Source: Chthonomonas sp. (GTDB taxonomy: Bacteria > Armatimonadota > Fimbriimonadia > Fimbriimonadales > Fimbriimonadaceae). Taken from it: a DNA stretch of 64,000 bases. Every line of letters begins with the position of its first letter. Positions within the stretch are counted from its first letter, which is position 1. The stretch covers positions 496,001 to 560,000 of the forward strand of contig JAEURQ010000002.1 in the NCBI GenBank assembly GCA_016788425.1. Reading direction: 5' to 3'. The notes below the pieces were generated by a model. It made no database searches. It saw nothing but the letters and a program-made list of their open reading frames with translations, and had not been told where the DNA came from. Both the position numbers and the translations under genes were made by a program. Shown here in pieces: positions 50,915 through 59,468 of this stretch.

Positions 50915-52813
50915 ATGGAAGATCAAACTCCGGTCCCCGTGCCCGCTCCGGCGGAGCGTCCAAAAATCAACTTTTGGACGTTCCTGCCGCTGATGTACTT
51001 CATGCAGGCCATCCCGGTGGTGCTGGTGCAAGGCGTGGCCGCGATCATGTTCAAGGACCAGGGGGTCGAGAACCAGGAGATCACGCGTTGGATTGCGCTC
51101 ATCGGTCTCCCGTGGGCGCTGCAAATGTTGCTCGGGCCGCTGGTGGAATTCAACAGCACGAAGCGCAACTGGATCGTGGTGGGGCAGTTCACCATCGCGG
51201 TGGGCATCTGTCTCACCGCGTTCGCGCAGAAGCTTCCGCACTCCTTCACCATCAGCCTGGTGATTCTCGGCGTCACGGCCATCACCAGCGCGCTGACCAA
51301 TATCGCCGCCGACGGCTACTACATGATCCTGGCCACCAAGGACGAGCAGGCCCGCTATGTCGGCGTTCGGACGACATGCTTTCGCCTGGGGGTGCTGTTC
51401 TGCAAGAGCCTGCTTGTGGTCATCGCCGGGCTCCTCATTTCGTTTACACCGCTGAAACTGAGCGTGGCCTCGCCGGCGGGCATTGCCCTGTTGCCGAAGA
51501 CGGCTGAAGCGGAGAAGAATGCGGAGTACGTGTATCGCGACACCGTTTCGGTCGTAGTCGAAGGCGGGAAACTCGTGGACCAAGCGACAAAAATGCCCAT
51601 TGTCGTCGCCCCGACGGGTGGCAGAGCCGGTGCCGTAGAGGCTCCTCCCGGCACGTACGGCCTCCGATACGACGGCCGGAGCCTCATCGCCCAAACGGGC
51701 GGCGGTGAAAAGAATCTTGGATTCCTGTTCACGAATGGCCAAACCCTTCCCGAGAAGGCCGAGAGCAAGAGCGGCATGGAGCCACGCCTCGCGTGGACAT
51801 TCACGTTCTTGGTCGCGGCGATCGTCTACGGGCTCGGCGCCCTGTGGAGTAGCCGCGCCACGCCGAAAGTTCACGTCCCGGTCGAGGGCAACGTCAACGT
51901 CTTTCAGATCGTCAGCCTCGTCGGCCTGGGGCTCAGCGGCTACTTCATGATGAACGCGCTCCTGCGCCTCACCCTGCATGGCCTTGCGCGTGGCTTCGGC
52001 TCGGAGGGCCTCAAGGGATGGTTGCTGCCGGATAACAATCTGATGCTCGGGTTCGCCACGTTTGCCAACCCGGTCGCGGTCGAATTCTCGCAACTTCTCC
52101 TCTGCGCCGCCATCTTCCTGTTTCTCGTTTTTGTGGCCCGCCTCACGATGAAGGGAAGCGACCTCGCGGCCTCGATGGAAGACTTTTTCAAGCAACCCGG
52201 CATCGTCAGCATCTTCTTCTTCGTGCTGTTCTATCGGTTCGGCGAGGCGATGCTCACGGGCATGGTGCCGCTGTTCTACAAGGACGTGCCGAGCAAGGGT
52301 GGGCTGGCCGTGCCCAACGAGGTTCTTGGCACCATTGATGGCCTCGCCGGAGTGATCGGCATTATCCTTGGCGGAATCGTCGGCGGGCTCTTCATCTCCA
52401 AGCGCGGAGTGCGCAAGTCGTTTTGGATCCTCGCCGCCGCGATGTACGTGCCGAACCTGATGTACTTGTGGGCCAGCATCGCCCGACCCCAGCCGGGGGC
52501 GCTGTACTTTGTCGCGTTCATTGACCAGTTCGGCTACGGATTTGGCTTTGCCGGCTACTTCGTGTATCTCATGTGGGTCGCCCAGCGCGGAAAGTATCAG
52601 ACCGCGCACTACGCCATCGCCACCGGACTCGGCGCGCTAACCATCGCTTTCGCTGGTGCTCTCGGAGGAGTCGTGCAGGCTAACTTCGGCTACACCGCGC
52701 TCTTTGTGGTCGTCCTGCTGGTGAGCATTCCCGGGTTGGTGGCCATGTACAGCGTGCCGATCGACGACTCGGCCTCGAGCTTTGCCACCGAAGCGATCAA
52801 CGAGGTTGACTAG
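50915..52813 (+). CDS. AmpG-like MFS transporter with large central insertion
   Basis: The 632-residue permease has the AmpG/PAT-type profile: FWTFLPLMYFMQAIPVVLVQ, the aligned NIAADGYYMI and RTTCFRLGVLF segments, and about 12 or more helices. Known AmpG imports anhydro-muropeptides. A ~110-residue soluble insertion after helix 6 (from PKTAEAEKNAEYV to KSGMEPRLAW) is not typical. It lies 16 nt after the GH20-like gene, which fits a recycling pair. Confidence 0.8.
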   Translation: MEDQTPVPVPAPAERPKINFWTFLPLMYFMQAIPVVLVQGVAAIMFKDQGVENQEITRWIALIGLPWALQMLLGPLVEFNSTKRNWIVVGQFTIAVGICLTAFAQKLPHSFTISLVILGVTAITSALTNIAADGYYMILATKDEQARYVGVRTTCFRLGVLFCKSLLVVIAGLLISFTPLKLSVASPAGIALLPKTAEAEKNAEYVYRDTVSVVVEGGKLVDQATKMPIVVAPTGGRAGAVEAPPGTYGLRYDGRSLIAQTGGGEKNLGFLFTNGQTLPEKAESKSGMEPRLAWTFTFLVAAIVYGLGALWSSRATPKVHVPVEGNVNVFQIVSLVGLGLSGYFMMNALLRLTLHGLARGFGSEGLKGWLLPDNNLMLGFATFANPVAVEFSQLLLCAAIFLFLVFVARLTMKGSDLAASMEDFFKQPGIVSIFFFVLFYRFGEAMLTGMVPLFYKDVPSKGGLAVPNEVLGTIDGLAGVIGIILGGIVGGLFISKRGVRKSFWILAAAMYVPNLMYLWASIARPQPGALYFVAFIDQFGYGFGFAGYFVYLMWVAQRGKYQTAHYAIATGLGALTIAFAGALGGVVQANFGYTALFVVVLLVSIPGLVAMYSVPIDDSASSFATEAINEVD

Positions 52814-52816
52814 CCG

Positions 52817-54139
52817 CTACTTCCACGAATAGGTGACCGCTCGCCCCTGGCCCATGCGCTCGGGGCGAGCGTCTTTAACCACCCGCGTCCCGCGCACAAA
52901 CACATGCTGAGGCTGACCCACCAGCGTCCAGCCTTCGTAGGGGCTCCAGCCGCACTTGCTTTGCAGCCAATGGCTTTCGACTTTGAACTCTCGCCGAGGG
53001 TCTAGCAGCACGAGATCGGCGTCGTAGCCTTGCTTGATGTGGCCCTTGTTGACGATGCCGTAGAGTTCGGCAGGGCGCTCGCACCCCATGCGAACCAGCT
53101 TTTCCAGGCTCAGGCGGCCCCGCTGCGCCCAGCTCAGCATGACCGGCAACAGCGTTTGCACGCCGGGCATGCCGCTCGGACTCTCGGGGTAGGGTTTGGC
53201 TTTTTCTTCCAGCGTGTGCGGCGCATGGTCGCTGCCCAGAACGTCGAACAGGTCATTCTCAAACGCCTCAAAAATGGCAGCCCGATGCGACTCGTCGCGA
53301 ATCGGCGGGTTCATCTGGAGCAACGTGCCCAGAGTTTCGTAAAGCTCGGCGTTCAGGGTCAGATGCTGCGGGGTGGCCTCGCAGGTCACGGGCAGACCCT
53401 CCGCCTTGGCCGCGGCGAGCATCGGCAGCTCGTCTTGCGTGGAAATGTGCAGCACGTGCACCGGCCGCCCGGTCTCGCGGCACGCGGCGATCACGCGCTC
53501 GGTGCAAAGGCGAGCCGCCTCGGCGTCGCGAATATTCGGGTGCTCGCGGACGTGGGCTCCAGCGGCGTATTGCGCTTTGCGCGCCCTGAGCCGAGGCTCG
53601 TCTTCGCTGTGGATGGGGCAGGGGCGCTTGCCGTTGGCCAGCACACGCAAGAGGTGCTCATCGTCTTCGATCAACAGGTTGCCGGTGGACGACCCGGCAA
53701 AAATCTTCACGCCGGGCGTTCCCGGGAGCATTTCCAGCGCGGCGAGTTGATCAATGTTGTCGGTGGCCGCCCCGACAAAGAACCCGTAATCGCACCACGC
53801 GCGGCCCTCGGCACGCTGCAGCTTGTCATCAAGCGCAGCGGCGGTCGTGGTGGTCGGATTGGTGTTGGGCATCTCGAAAATCGTCGTCACGCCGCCCATC
53901 ACCGCGCAACGCGTACCCGATTCGAGGTCTTCCTTGTGCATCATTCCGGGTTCGCGGAAGTGCACCTGCGTGTCGATGATGCCGGGCATGGCGACCATGC
54001 CGCCCGCGTTAATCTCGTCGCGCCGCTTGTTGTAAATCGTGCCGATTTCGGCGATCTGGCCCCCCTCAATGCCGATGTCCGCGACCTGTCGGCCCGTGGC
54101 CGAAATGATCTCCGCTTCGTGAATCACCCAGTCAAACAT
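52817..54139 (-). CDS. pyrC: Dihydroorotase (type I)
   Basis: The 440-residue amidohydrolase closes carbamoyl-aspartate to dihydroorotate. IDTQVHFREPG carries the first zinc histidines, GVKIFAGSSTG the carbamylated lysine, and VLGSDHAPHTLEEK the catalytic Asp. Together with carB (12902) it is the only pyrimidine gene here. It is convergent with the permease gene, with 3 nt between stops. Allantoinase is a possible alternative, but carB in the same genome favours PyrC. Confidence 0.87.
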   Translation of the reverse strand: MFDWVIHEAEIISATGRQVADIGIEGGQIAEIGTIYNKRRDEINAGGMVAMPGIIDTQVHFREPGMMHKEDLESGTRCAVMGGVTTIFEMPNTNPTTTTAAALDDKLQRAEGRAWCDYGFFVGAATDNIDQLAALEMLPGTPGVKIFAGSSTGNLLIEDDEHLLRVLANGKRPCPIHSEDEPRLRARKAQYAAGAHVREHPNIRDAEAARLCTERVIAACRETGRPVHVLHISTQDELPMLAAAKAEGLPVTCEATPQHLTLNAELYETLGTLLQMNPPIRDESHRAAIFEAFENDLFDVLGSDHAPHTLEEKAKPYPESPSGMPGVQTLLPVMLSWAQRGRLSLEKLVRMGCERPAELYGIVNKGHIKQGYDADLVLLDPRREFKVESHWLQSKCGWSPYEGWTLVGQPQHVFVRGTRVVKDARPERMGQGRAVTYSWK

Positions 54140-54247
54140 TGGTGGTCCGACATCCCTGCGTACGGGCCCAAGCACGGGCCAGAGTGTTGCTCAGCATGCA
54201 CCTATTTTGTGCGATTGGTTGGTTTTCGTGCCGATAATTTCACTGGG

Positions 54248-54838
54248 ATGGGTGTTTTGGTCAAGGGTTTTGGGGCCGTGGTGCTGGGGGCGTGTGTCGC
54301 TTCCGCGGTGGCCCAGCAACGGTACTCCGTGTCGTATTCCGCGCCAACCGGCGACGGCGTGGCGCAGGGCCTCCCCTACGACTTGACGGACCAAACGGGC
54401 CGCCAACTCCAAGACCGCATTCCGGGGGCCGACCAATGGCGAGCAAACTTGGGTCAAGGTGCGGCCTACGAATGGGTTGGGTGGCGCAACGCCGAACCCG
54501 CGATCGAGTTCCGGTTTGCTCCGGCCACCCGCATCGACCGCATCCGCATCGGCTTCGCCCGCAACGAGTCGAGCCGCATCTATGTGCCGCCGGTGATCAT
54601 TCTCAACTGGGTGTTCTACAACATCAACCCGGCGCTGGTCGCGCCCAACAGCCGAGGATTCATCACGGTTTTGGGGCGGTGGGAAACCGAAACCTTGCGC
54701 TTGCAATTGGTGGACGGCAACACCCAGCGGTGGATTTTGGTGGACGAAATCGAGTTCTATTCCGTGCCCGAGCCTGCAAGTGTGTTGCTCTTGCCGGCGG
54801 CCGCGCTTTTGGTGATGCGCCGAAGGCGAGTATCCTAG
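54248..54838 (+). CDS. PEP-CTERM sorting domain protein
   Basis: The 196-residue exported protein has a signal peptide (KGFGAVVLGACVASAVAQ), a beta-sandwich-like body (AIEFRFAPATRIDRIRIGFARN, ETLRLQLVDGNTQRWILVDEIEFYS) and the C-terminal VPEPASVLLLPAAALLVMRRRR tail with PEP motif. GATAAT (54233-54238) ends 9 nt before the ATG. It is the second PEP-CTERM protein here. Confidence 0.85.
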   Translation: MGVLVKGFGAVVLGACVASAVAQQRYSVSYSAPTGDGVAQGLPYDLTDQTGRQLQDRIPGADQWRANLGQGAAYEWVGWRNAEPAIEFRFAPATRIDRIRIGFARNESSRIYVPPVIILNWVFYNINPALVAPNSRGFITVLGRWETETLRLQLVDGNTQRWILVDEIEFYSVPEPASVLLLPAAALLVMRRRRVS

Positions 54839-54842
54839 CGTC

Positions 54843-55541
54843 ATGTCCGACGCCCGCCCGCCCGATGTCAGCATCATCGTGCCGGCCCTGAACGAAGCAG
54901 CCACCATCGGCGAGGTAATCACGCGTCTGCTCGCGTTGCCCCTGAGCACACAGATTGTGGTCGTGAACGATGGCAGTCGCGACAAGACCGGCGATATTCT
55001 CGCGGAGTTCGCCGATCGCATCACGGTCATCACAAATCCCGAGCCCGGCGGCAAAGGCATGGCCATTCGCACCGCGCTGAAAGTTGCCACCGGGGAAGTG
55101 GTGGTGATTCAGGACGCCGACCTGGAGTACGATCCGGCGCAGATTCCGAGCTTGATCGAGCCCATTCTCGCCGGAACCGTGAACGTGGTTTACGGCAGCC
55201 GATTTATGCACGGTCTTCATCCAGGTATGGCGCTCCCCAATAAGTTGGTCAACCTCATGCTGCGCGGCGCGGTGCGCCTGTTGTTTGGCACGCGAATTAC
55301 CGACGAAGCGACCTGCTACAAAGCCCTGCGACGAGAACTCCTGCAAAGCATGGACTTGCAGTGCCACCGGTTTGAGTTCTGCCCCGAGGTCACGGCGAAA
55401 GCTCTGCGACTCGGAGAGACCATTCGCGAAGTTCCGATTACCTACGAGCCGCGCAACTTGAAAGCGGGGAAGAAGATTCGCTGGACGGACGCGCCCGAGG
55501 CATTCGCGACGCTGTGGAAGTATCGGAAGTGGCGCAAGTAG
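54843..55541 (+). CDS. Family 2 glycosyltransferase (dolichol-phosphate mannosyltransferase-like)
   Basis: The 232-residue enzyme has VSIIVPALNEAATIGEVI, VVVNDGSRDKTGDIL, QDADLEYDPAQIPSLI (DXD-type), and GSRFMHG, as in DPMS-like transferases that build lipid-linked sugars. TATCCT ends 6 nt before the ATG and overlaps the stop of the preceding gene. Membrane-anchor helices are absent. Confidence 0.88.
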   Translation: MSDARPPDVSIIVPALNEAATIGEVITRLLALPLSTQIVVVNDGSRDKTGDILAEFADRITVITNPEPGGKGMAIRTALKVATGEVVVIQDADLEYDPAQIPSLIEPILAGTVNVVYGSRFMHGLHPGMALPNKLVNLMLRGAVRLLFGTRITDEATCYKALRRELLQSMDLQCHRFEFCPEVTAKALRLGETIREVPITYEPRNLKAGKKIRWTDAPEAFATLWKYRKWRK

Positions 55542-55546
55542 ACCGG

Positions 55547-55552
55547 TACACT
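55547..55552 (+). promoter_or_regulatory. -10-like box TACACT of the Cys-rich small gene
   Basis: TACACT ends 7 nt before the ATG at 55560. It lies in an 18-nt gap, so this small gene has its own promoter right after the glycosyltransferase stop. Confidence 0.5.
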
Positions 55553-55559
55553 ATCGGCT

Positions 55560-55775
55560 ATGGCGCGATGGAACTTTGAGGGCGTACCTCGCCGTGAGCT
55601 GAAAGAAGCTCTGCGGCGACGAGAAATCGTCAACCAATACGTGCGCCGCAACGCCTGCATGCTGTGCATGCGCGAGGGCGTCATGGCCTGCGGCCTTTGC
55701 GAATATTGCTACGCCATGCTCGACGGCGAAGAACTGAACGCGGCCGTTGATTGGAACACGGGATTTCGACCCTGA
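55560..55775 (+). CDS. Small cysteine-rich protein, function unknown
   Basis: A 71-residue product with five cysteines in NACMLCMREGVMACGLCEYC (CxxC-x8-CxxCxxC in outline) that suggest a zinc or iron-sulfur site; the N-terminus is basic (RRELKEALRRREIV). It has its own TACACT box and lies just before the tRNA-Gly terminator. No family is recognised. Confidence 0.6.
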   Translation: MARWNFEGVPRRELKEALRRREIVNQYVRRNACMLCMREGVMACGLCEYCYAMLDGEELNAAVDWNTGFRP

Positions 55776-55776
55776 T

Positions 55777-55804
55777 AAAAGAAAAGAGCCGCCTATTGGC
55801 GGCT
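55777..55804 (-). terminator. Intrinsic terminator of tRNA-Gly
   Basis: On the minus strand AGCCGCC and GGCGGCT pair around a 4-nt loop and are followed by CTTTTCTTTT. It begins 11 nt after the encoded CCA. Confidence 0.85.
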
Positions 55805-55814
55805 TCTCCAAACT

Positions 55815-55889
55815 TGGAGCGGGAGACGAGATTCGAACCCGCGACATTCTCGTTGGCAACGAGATGCTCTACCACTGAGCTACTCCCGC
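55815..55889 (-). tRNA. tRNA-Gly (anticodon GCC)
   Basis: Acceptor GCGGGAG/CTCCCGC, D stem GCTC/GAGC, anticodon stem TCTCG/CGAGA with loop TTGCCAA (GCC), T loop TTCGAAT, CCA encoded at 55815-55817. Decodes GGC and GGU. Confidence 0.96.
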
Positions 55890-55899
55890 AAGTAGAAAG

Positions 55900-55928
55900 A
55901 TAGTACCAACCTTTCCCGTCCCGCGCAA
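55900..55928 (-). promoter_or_regulatory. Promoter of tRNA-Gly
   Basis: -35 TTGCGC (55928-55923), 17-bp spacer, -10 TACTAT (55905-55900) with TG one base upstream, and the tRNA 5' end 10 nt after the -10. The tRNA-Arg gene has the same TACTAT box. Confidence 0.7.
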
Positions 55929-55963
55929 GGGGGTCGGGGGCAAAATTCGCCATAATCATTGTT

Positions 55964-56719
55964 GTGACCGACCTTGCCGCAATTCGCCCGAAGCTAGAAG
56001 ACCTGCTTCGCACCTGCGGCACCATCGCCTTGGAGGTTCGCGCCAACCACGATCGCCGCGTAAAGCCGGACGGTTCGCTGGTGACCAAGGCCGATCAGCA
56101 GATTGAGGATTTTCTGCATGCCGAGCTCCCGAAACTCGTGCCCGGCACCCGCGTGTGGGGCGAGGAGCACGGCCACCAATCTCCCGGCGAGTCAGGTTTG
56201 TGGCTGGTTGATCCGGTGGATGGCACCACCAACTATTCGTTTGGATCGCCGCTGTGGGGCACGAGCATCGGCCTGTTGCAGCAAGGCACCATCACGCTTG
56301 GCGGCATGATTCTGCCCGAGCTTCGCGAAATATATTCGGCTCACTCGCAAGGAGGCGCGACCCTCAACGGCAAGGCGTTGCCGCCGGTCCGCCCCGGAGA
56401 CATTGATCGCACCGAACTCGTGAGCTACGCCGAGGACACCCTACTGGCGTATCCAACGGCCGATATTCCCGGCAAAATGCGCTACAACGGCGCGTTCGTG
56501 GTGGAAGCCGCGTTCATGGCCAAGGGAGCGTTTCGCGGCCTCATCAGCCAGCGGGCAAACCTCTACGACATCGCGGCCAGCGTGGTGATTTTGCAGGAAT
56601 TGGGCGCGGAGTTTCGCCAAGTAACCGGCGAGGCCATTGATCTGGAATGGGTGGCGCAACACGGACGCATGCCGGGGCCTTTTGTGATCTTCCCGGCCGG
56701 CAATACGTTCCGCGTTTAG
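55964..56719 (+). CDS. Inositol-monophosphatase-family phosphatase
   Basis: The 251-residue Mg-dependent phosphatase has LVTKADQQIEDFL, WLVDPVDGTTNY (metal-binding DPxDGT) and YDIAASVVILQELGA (in place of the usual WDxAAG). It could act on inositol phosphate, histidinol phosphate or another sugar phosphate. GTG start, with CATAAT ending 7 nt before. It overlaps the stop of the convergent sigma-factor gene by 4 nt. Confidence 0.88.
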   Translation: MTDLAAIRPKLEDLLRTCGTIALEVRANHDRRVKPDGSLVTKADQQIEDFLHAELPKLVPGTRVWGEEHGHQSPGESGLWLVDPVDGTTNYSFGSPLWGTSIGLLQQGTITLGGMILPELREIYSAHSQGGATLNGKALPPVRPGDIDRTELVSYAEDTLLAYPTADIPGKMRYNGAFVVEAAFMAKGAFRGLISQRANLYDIAASVVILQELGAEFRQVTGEAIDLEWVAQHGRMPGPFVIFPAGNTFRV

Positions 56720-57582
56720 CGGCAGAGAATCGAGGCTAGCTCGTCGCGCACGCGCGTCGAGCGCAACTTACGCAGACCTTTTTGCTCAAGCTGGCGCACG
56801 CGCTCGCGGGTCATGCCGAGAATGCGCGCGATGTCTTCGAGTGTGTGGCACACGCCATCATCGAGGCCAAAGCGCAGGCTCATCACGCTCTTTTCCTTTT
56901 CGCTGAGGTCCGAGAGTGCGGTTTGCACAACCGACTGAATCGCGAAGTCGCGCGTCACTTGGTCATCGGCTTCATGCTCGTCGGAAATCACGTCGAGCAG
57001 GCTGAGCTCGTGCTGGTCGGTGGACGATGTCTCCATCGAGATGGCTTGCGGGAGGTTCTGATAGAACTCCTCGACGCGGGCCAGGTTCTCACCGCTCGCG
57101 TAGGCGAGCTCTTCGAAGCTCGGCTCCCGCTGCAACTGATTGATCAGCGACGTGCGGAATCGGCTGAGCTTGCTAAACGAGGCAAGCGTGTGGATCGGAA
57201 TGCGGATCGTGCGACCGTGATCCATCACGGCGCGGGACACGGCTTGGCGAATCCACCATGTAGCGTAGGTGCTAAACCGGTTGCCGCGATCAATCTCAAA
57301 CTTATCGAGGGCGCGGATGAGGCCCAGGTTGCCTTCTTGGATCAAGTCCACCAGGGTCAGGCCGCGATTGGAGAACTTCTTCGCGATGCTGATGACCAGG
57401 CGATAGTTGCTCTCAATGAGGCGGTGGCGCGAGGCCAGGCATCCATCCTTGGCGCGTGAAATAAGAGTTCGCTCTTCGTCCGCCGAAAGGGGCGGAAACT
57501 TTCGAACTCGTTGGAGCCAAGCCGGCACCTGATCCGCAATTAGACCTGGTGCCTCGTCGGCGATGTAAGCGTGAGCAAGCAC
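56716..57582 (-). CDS. RNA polymerase sigma-70-type factor (RpoD/SigA-like)
   Basis: The 288-residue sigma factor has region 1.2-2 (RHRLIESNYRLVISIAKKFSNRGL, DLIQEGNLGLIRALDKFE, FSTYATWWIRQAVSRA), region 3 (HTLASFSKLSRFR) and region 4.2 helix-turn-helix (TLEDIARILGMTRERVRQLEQKG). Region 1.1 is missing. Short size fits a group 1 or 2 factor. GTG start with AGGGAG 7 nt before. It lies downstream of dnaG as in the classic rpsU-dnaG-rpoD operon. Whether it is the main sigma is uncertain. Confidence 0.9.
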   Translation of the reverse strand: MLAHAYIADEAPGLIADQVPAWLQRVRKFPPLSADEERTLISRAKDGCLASRHRLIESNYRLVISIAKKFSNRGLTLVDLIQEGNLGLIRALDKFEIDRGNRFSTYATWWIRQAVSRAVMDHGRTIRIPIHTLASFSKLSRFRTSLINQLQREPSFEELAYASGENLARVEEFYQNLPQAISMETSSTDQHELSLLDVISDEHEADDQVTRDFAIQSVVQTALSDLSEKEKSVMSLRFGLDDGVCHTLEDIARILGMTRERVRQLEQKGLRKLRSTRVRDELASILCR

Positions 57583-57714
57583 AATAATCTCCCTTATAAA
57601 TCAGTGTACAACCATCGTCTGGTGAAAACAAGGGCAGATTTTAGAAAGATTTTAGAATATCGTTATAGCAGGCTAAAACACGGGAGAAAGCTGGCAATTG
57701 TGCTGGTCACAATT
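57583..57714 (-). other. AT-rich dnaG-sigma intergenic region
   Basis: The 132-nt gap is notably AT-rich and contains TACACT and TATAAG-like boxes before the sigma GTG on the minus strand, plus a duplicated GATTTTAGAA-type sequence. It probably holds a separate promoter for the sigma gene, with a leader of about 30 nt. Confidence 0.35.
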
Positions 57715-59460
57715 TTAGGCGTCACGGCCTGCATCTTTGAGTTGACGCCACCGCTCGGTGAAGTCACGCACGCCTTCGCCTTCGAACTTGCCCTCCAGCC
57801 GCTGGCGCTTGAGAAGGATTTGGCGGCGCTTTTGGACGAGGATGTTCATCGCCCCAATGACGTCTTGTTCGCGAATCGGAACCACGCCGATCGGGCGTTC
57901 GCGTTGCAGAGCCAGGTCGCCGAGCAAGCTCTCGACTTCCTCGTTGCCTAGTTGGCCTAGCCACTCTGATACCGGCCCGCTCGGGGCTTCGTCGCCAAAG
58001 GCTTCCAGGCAGGCCAGCTGCACAGCCGTTGCTTGCGGAGAACTGAAAATATCCGATTCGTCCAGCACTTCCCAAGCGAGCGGGCGGAGTTCTTCGATGA
58101 GCAACGCCTCCAGAATCATCTTTTCTGCGCCCGGCAACGGTGCCGACTTCATGTTGGCGACGGCGCGGGGCGCTTCGTCGCCGGCCCGCTTTTGCGGACG
58201 GAGAACCTGGTACGCCTCTTTTCGCAAGGCCCGGTACGCGGCGTGCGGATCGCGAATATGCGGATAGGTGGCCGCGAGTTGCTGCAGGTGGGTCTCAAGT
58301 TCCAGGTTGTTGCGGCACAGCTTGAGCGCGCCGTAAACATTCGCCCAGTAGCCGTCGGAATCCACGCCGTACTGCATCTTCAAGCGCTCGAGCGCGTACT
58401 CCACCGGAGAGAGTCCGCCGCCCGCCGCCCGAATCACCGCCTCCGCCCCGACCTCCTTGAGCAAAGAATCGGGGTCTTGCCCTTGCGGCAGCAGCGCGAC
58501 CTTGACGTTGAGGCCCTGGGCGATGAGGATTTCGCTCGCCCGTTCGGCGGCCTTTTGGCCCGCCTCATCGCTATCGTAGAGAATCGTGACGTTCTTCGCC
58601 CAGCGTTGCAGAAGCCGCGCTTGGTCTTCGCTGAGCGCGGTGCCAAGCGAGGCGACGGCGGTGGTCAATCCGGCGCGGTGGCAGGCGATCACGTCCATGT
58701 AGCCCTCCACCAGCACGGCCCGATCTTGGTCGGCGATATCGGCCTTGGCGCGGTTGAGCCCGTAGAGAACCTTGCGCTTGCTGAAGAGGGGCGTGTCGCC
58801 GCTGTTGATGTATTTCGGCTGACCTTGCCCGAGAATTCGTCCGCCGAAGGCGACAACCTGGCCGCGCTCGTCACGGATCGGGAACATCAGCCGGTCGCGA
58901 AACTTATCGAGGTAGCCCGAACGTGCGTCGCCGTCCACCAAAAACAGTTCTTGCGCCTCGGCCAGAGAAGCGCCGCTCTTCTTGAGAAACGTGGCGAGCT
59001 CGTACTCGCCCGGACTGTAGCCAAGGTCCCAAGCCTGGCGCACGAGGTCGGTCAGCCCGCGCCGCTCGCAATAGTCGAGCACACCCTTGGCCGAGTTGAT
59101 GCGCTCAGCGAAAAACTGCGTCGCCAAGTCCATGGTGCGGCGATACTGGTTCTTGCGGCCCTGCTCTTGGGCTTGGCCCTTGCGGAGCTCGATCCCGGCG
59201 CGCTGGGCGAGGAGTTCCATCGCTTCGCGGAACTCGACCTTCTCGGTCTCCATGACCCAGGTGAAGACGTCGCCGCGCGCGCCGCACGACCAGCAGCGGT
59301 ATCCGCCGGTGTCATCGGACACCTGCATGGAGGGGTCCTTATCAGGATGAAAAGGACAAAGGCCCCACCAGCCTTTGCCCTTTTTCTTTAGGTTGACGCG
59401 TTCTTGGACGAGTTCAACAATGCTAATCCGCGCGCGGATCTGATCGCGATCGTCCGACAC
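57715..59460 (-). CDS. dnaG: DNA primase
   Basis: The 581-residue primase lays RNA primers for replication. CHC2 zinc finger CPFH...CWSC (about residues 35-62), the ISIVELVQERVNLKKKGKG start, and the TOPRIM core VLVEGYMDVIACHRAGL and YDSDEAGQKA are present; the C-terminal helicase-binding part follows. GTG start 8 nt after the stop of the Gly-rich gene. Confidence 0.95.
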   Translation of the reverse strand: MSDDRDQIRARISIVELVQERVNLKKKGKGWWGLCPFHPDKDPSMQVSDDTGGYRCWSCGARGDVFTWVMETEKVEFREAMELLAQRAGIELRKGQAQEQGRKNQYRRTMDLATQFFAERINSAKGVLDYCERRGLTDLVRQAWDLGYSPGEYELATFLKKSGASLAEAQELFLVDGDARSGYLDKFRDRLMFPIRDERGQVVAFGGRILGQGQPKYINSGDTPLFSKRKVLYGLNRAKADIADQDRAVLVEGYMDVIACHRAGLTTAVASLGTALSEDQARLLQRWAKNVTILYDSDEAGQKAAERASEILIAQGLNVKVALLPQGQDPDSLLKEVGAEAVIRAAGGGLSPVEYALERLKMQYGVDSDGYWANVYGALKLCRNNLELETHLQQLAATYPHIRDPHAAYRALRKEAYQVLRPQKRAGDEAPRAVANMKSAPLPGAEKMILEALLIEELRPLAWEVLDESDIFSSPQATAVQLACLEAFGDEAPSGPVSEWLGQLGNEEVESLLGDLALQRERPIGVVPIREQDVIGAMNILVQKRRQILLKRQRLEGKFEGEGVRDFTERWRQLKDAGRDA

Positions 59461-59468
59461 GCCGTCCG

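Noticed and set aside
53030-54838. A 602-codon plus-strand frame across pyrC
   Set aside because: Only the last 196 codons (from 54248) form a real exported protein with signal peptide and PEP-CTERM tail. The rest is antisense to pyrC.
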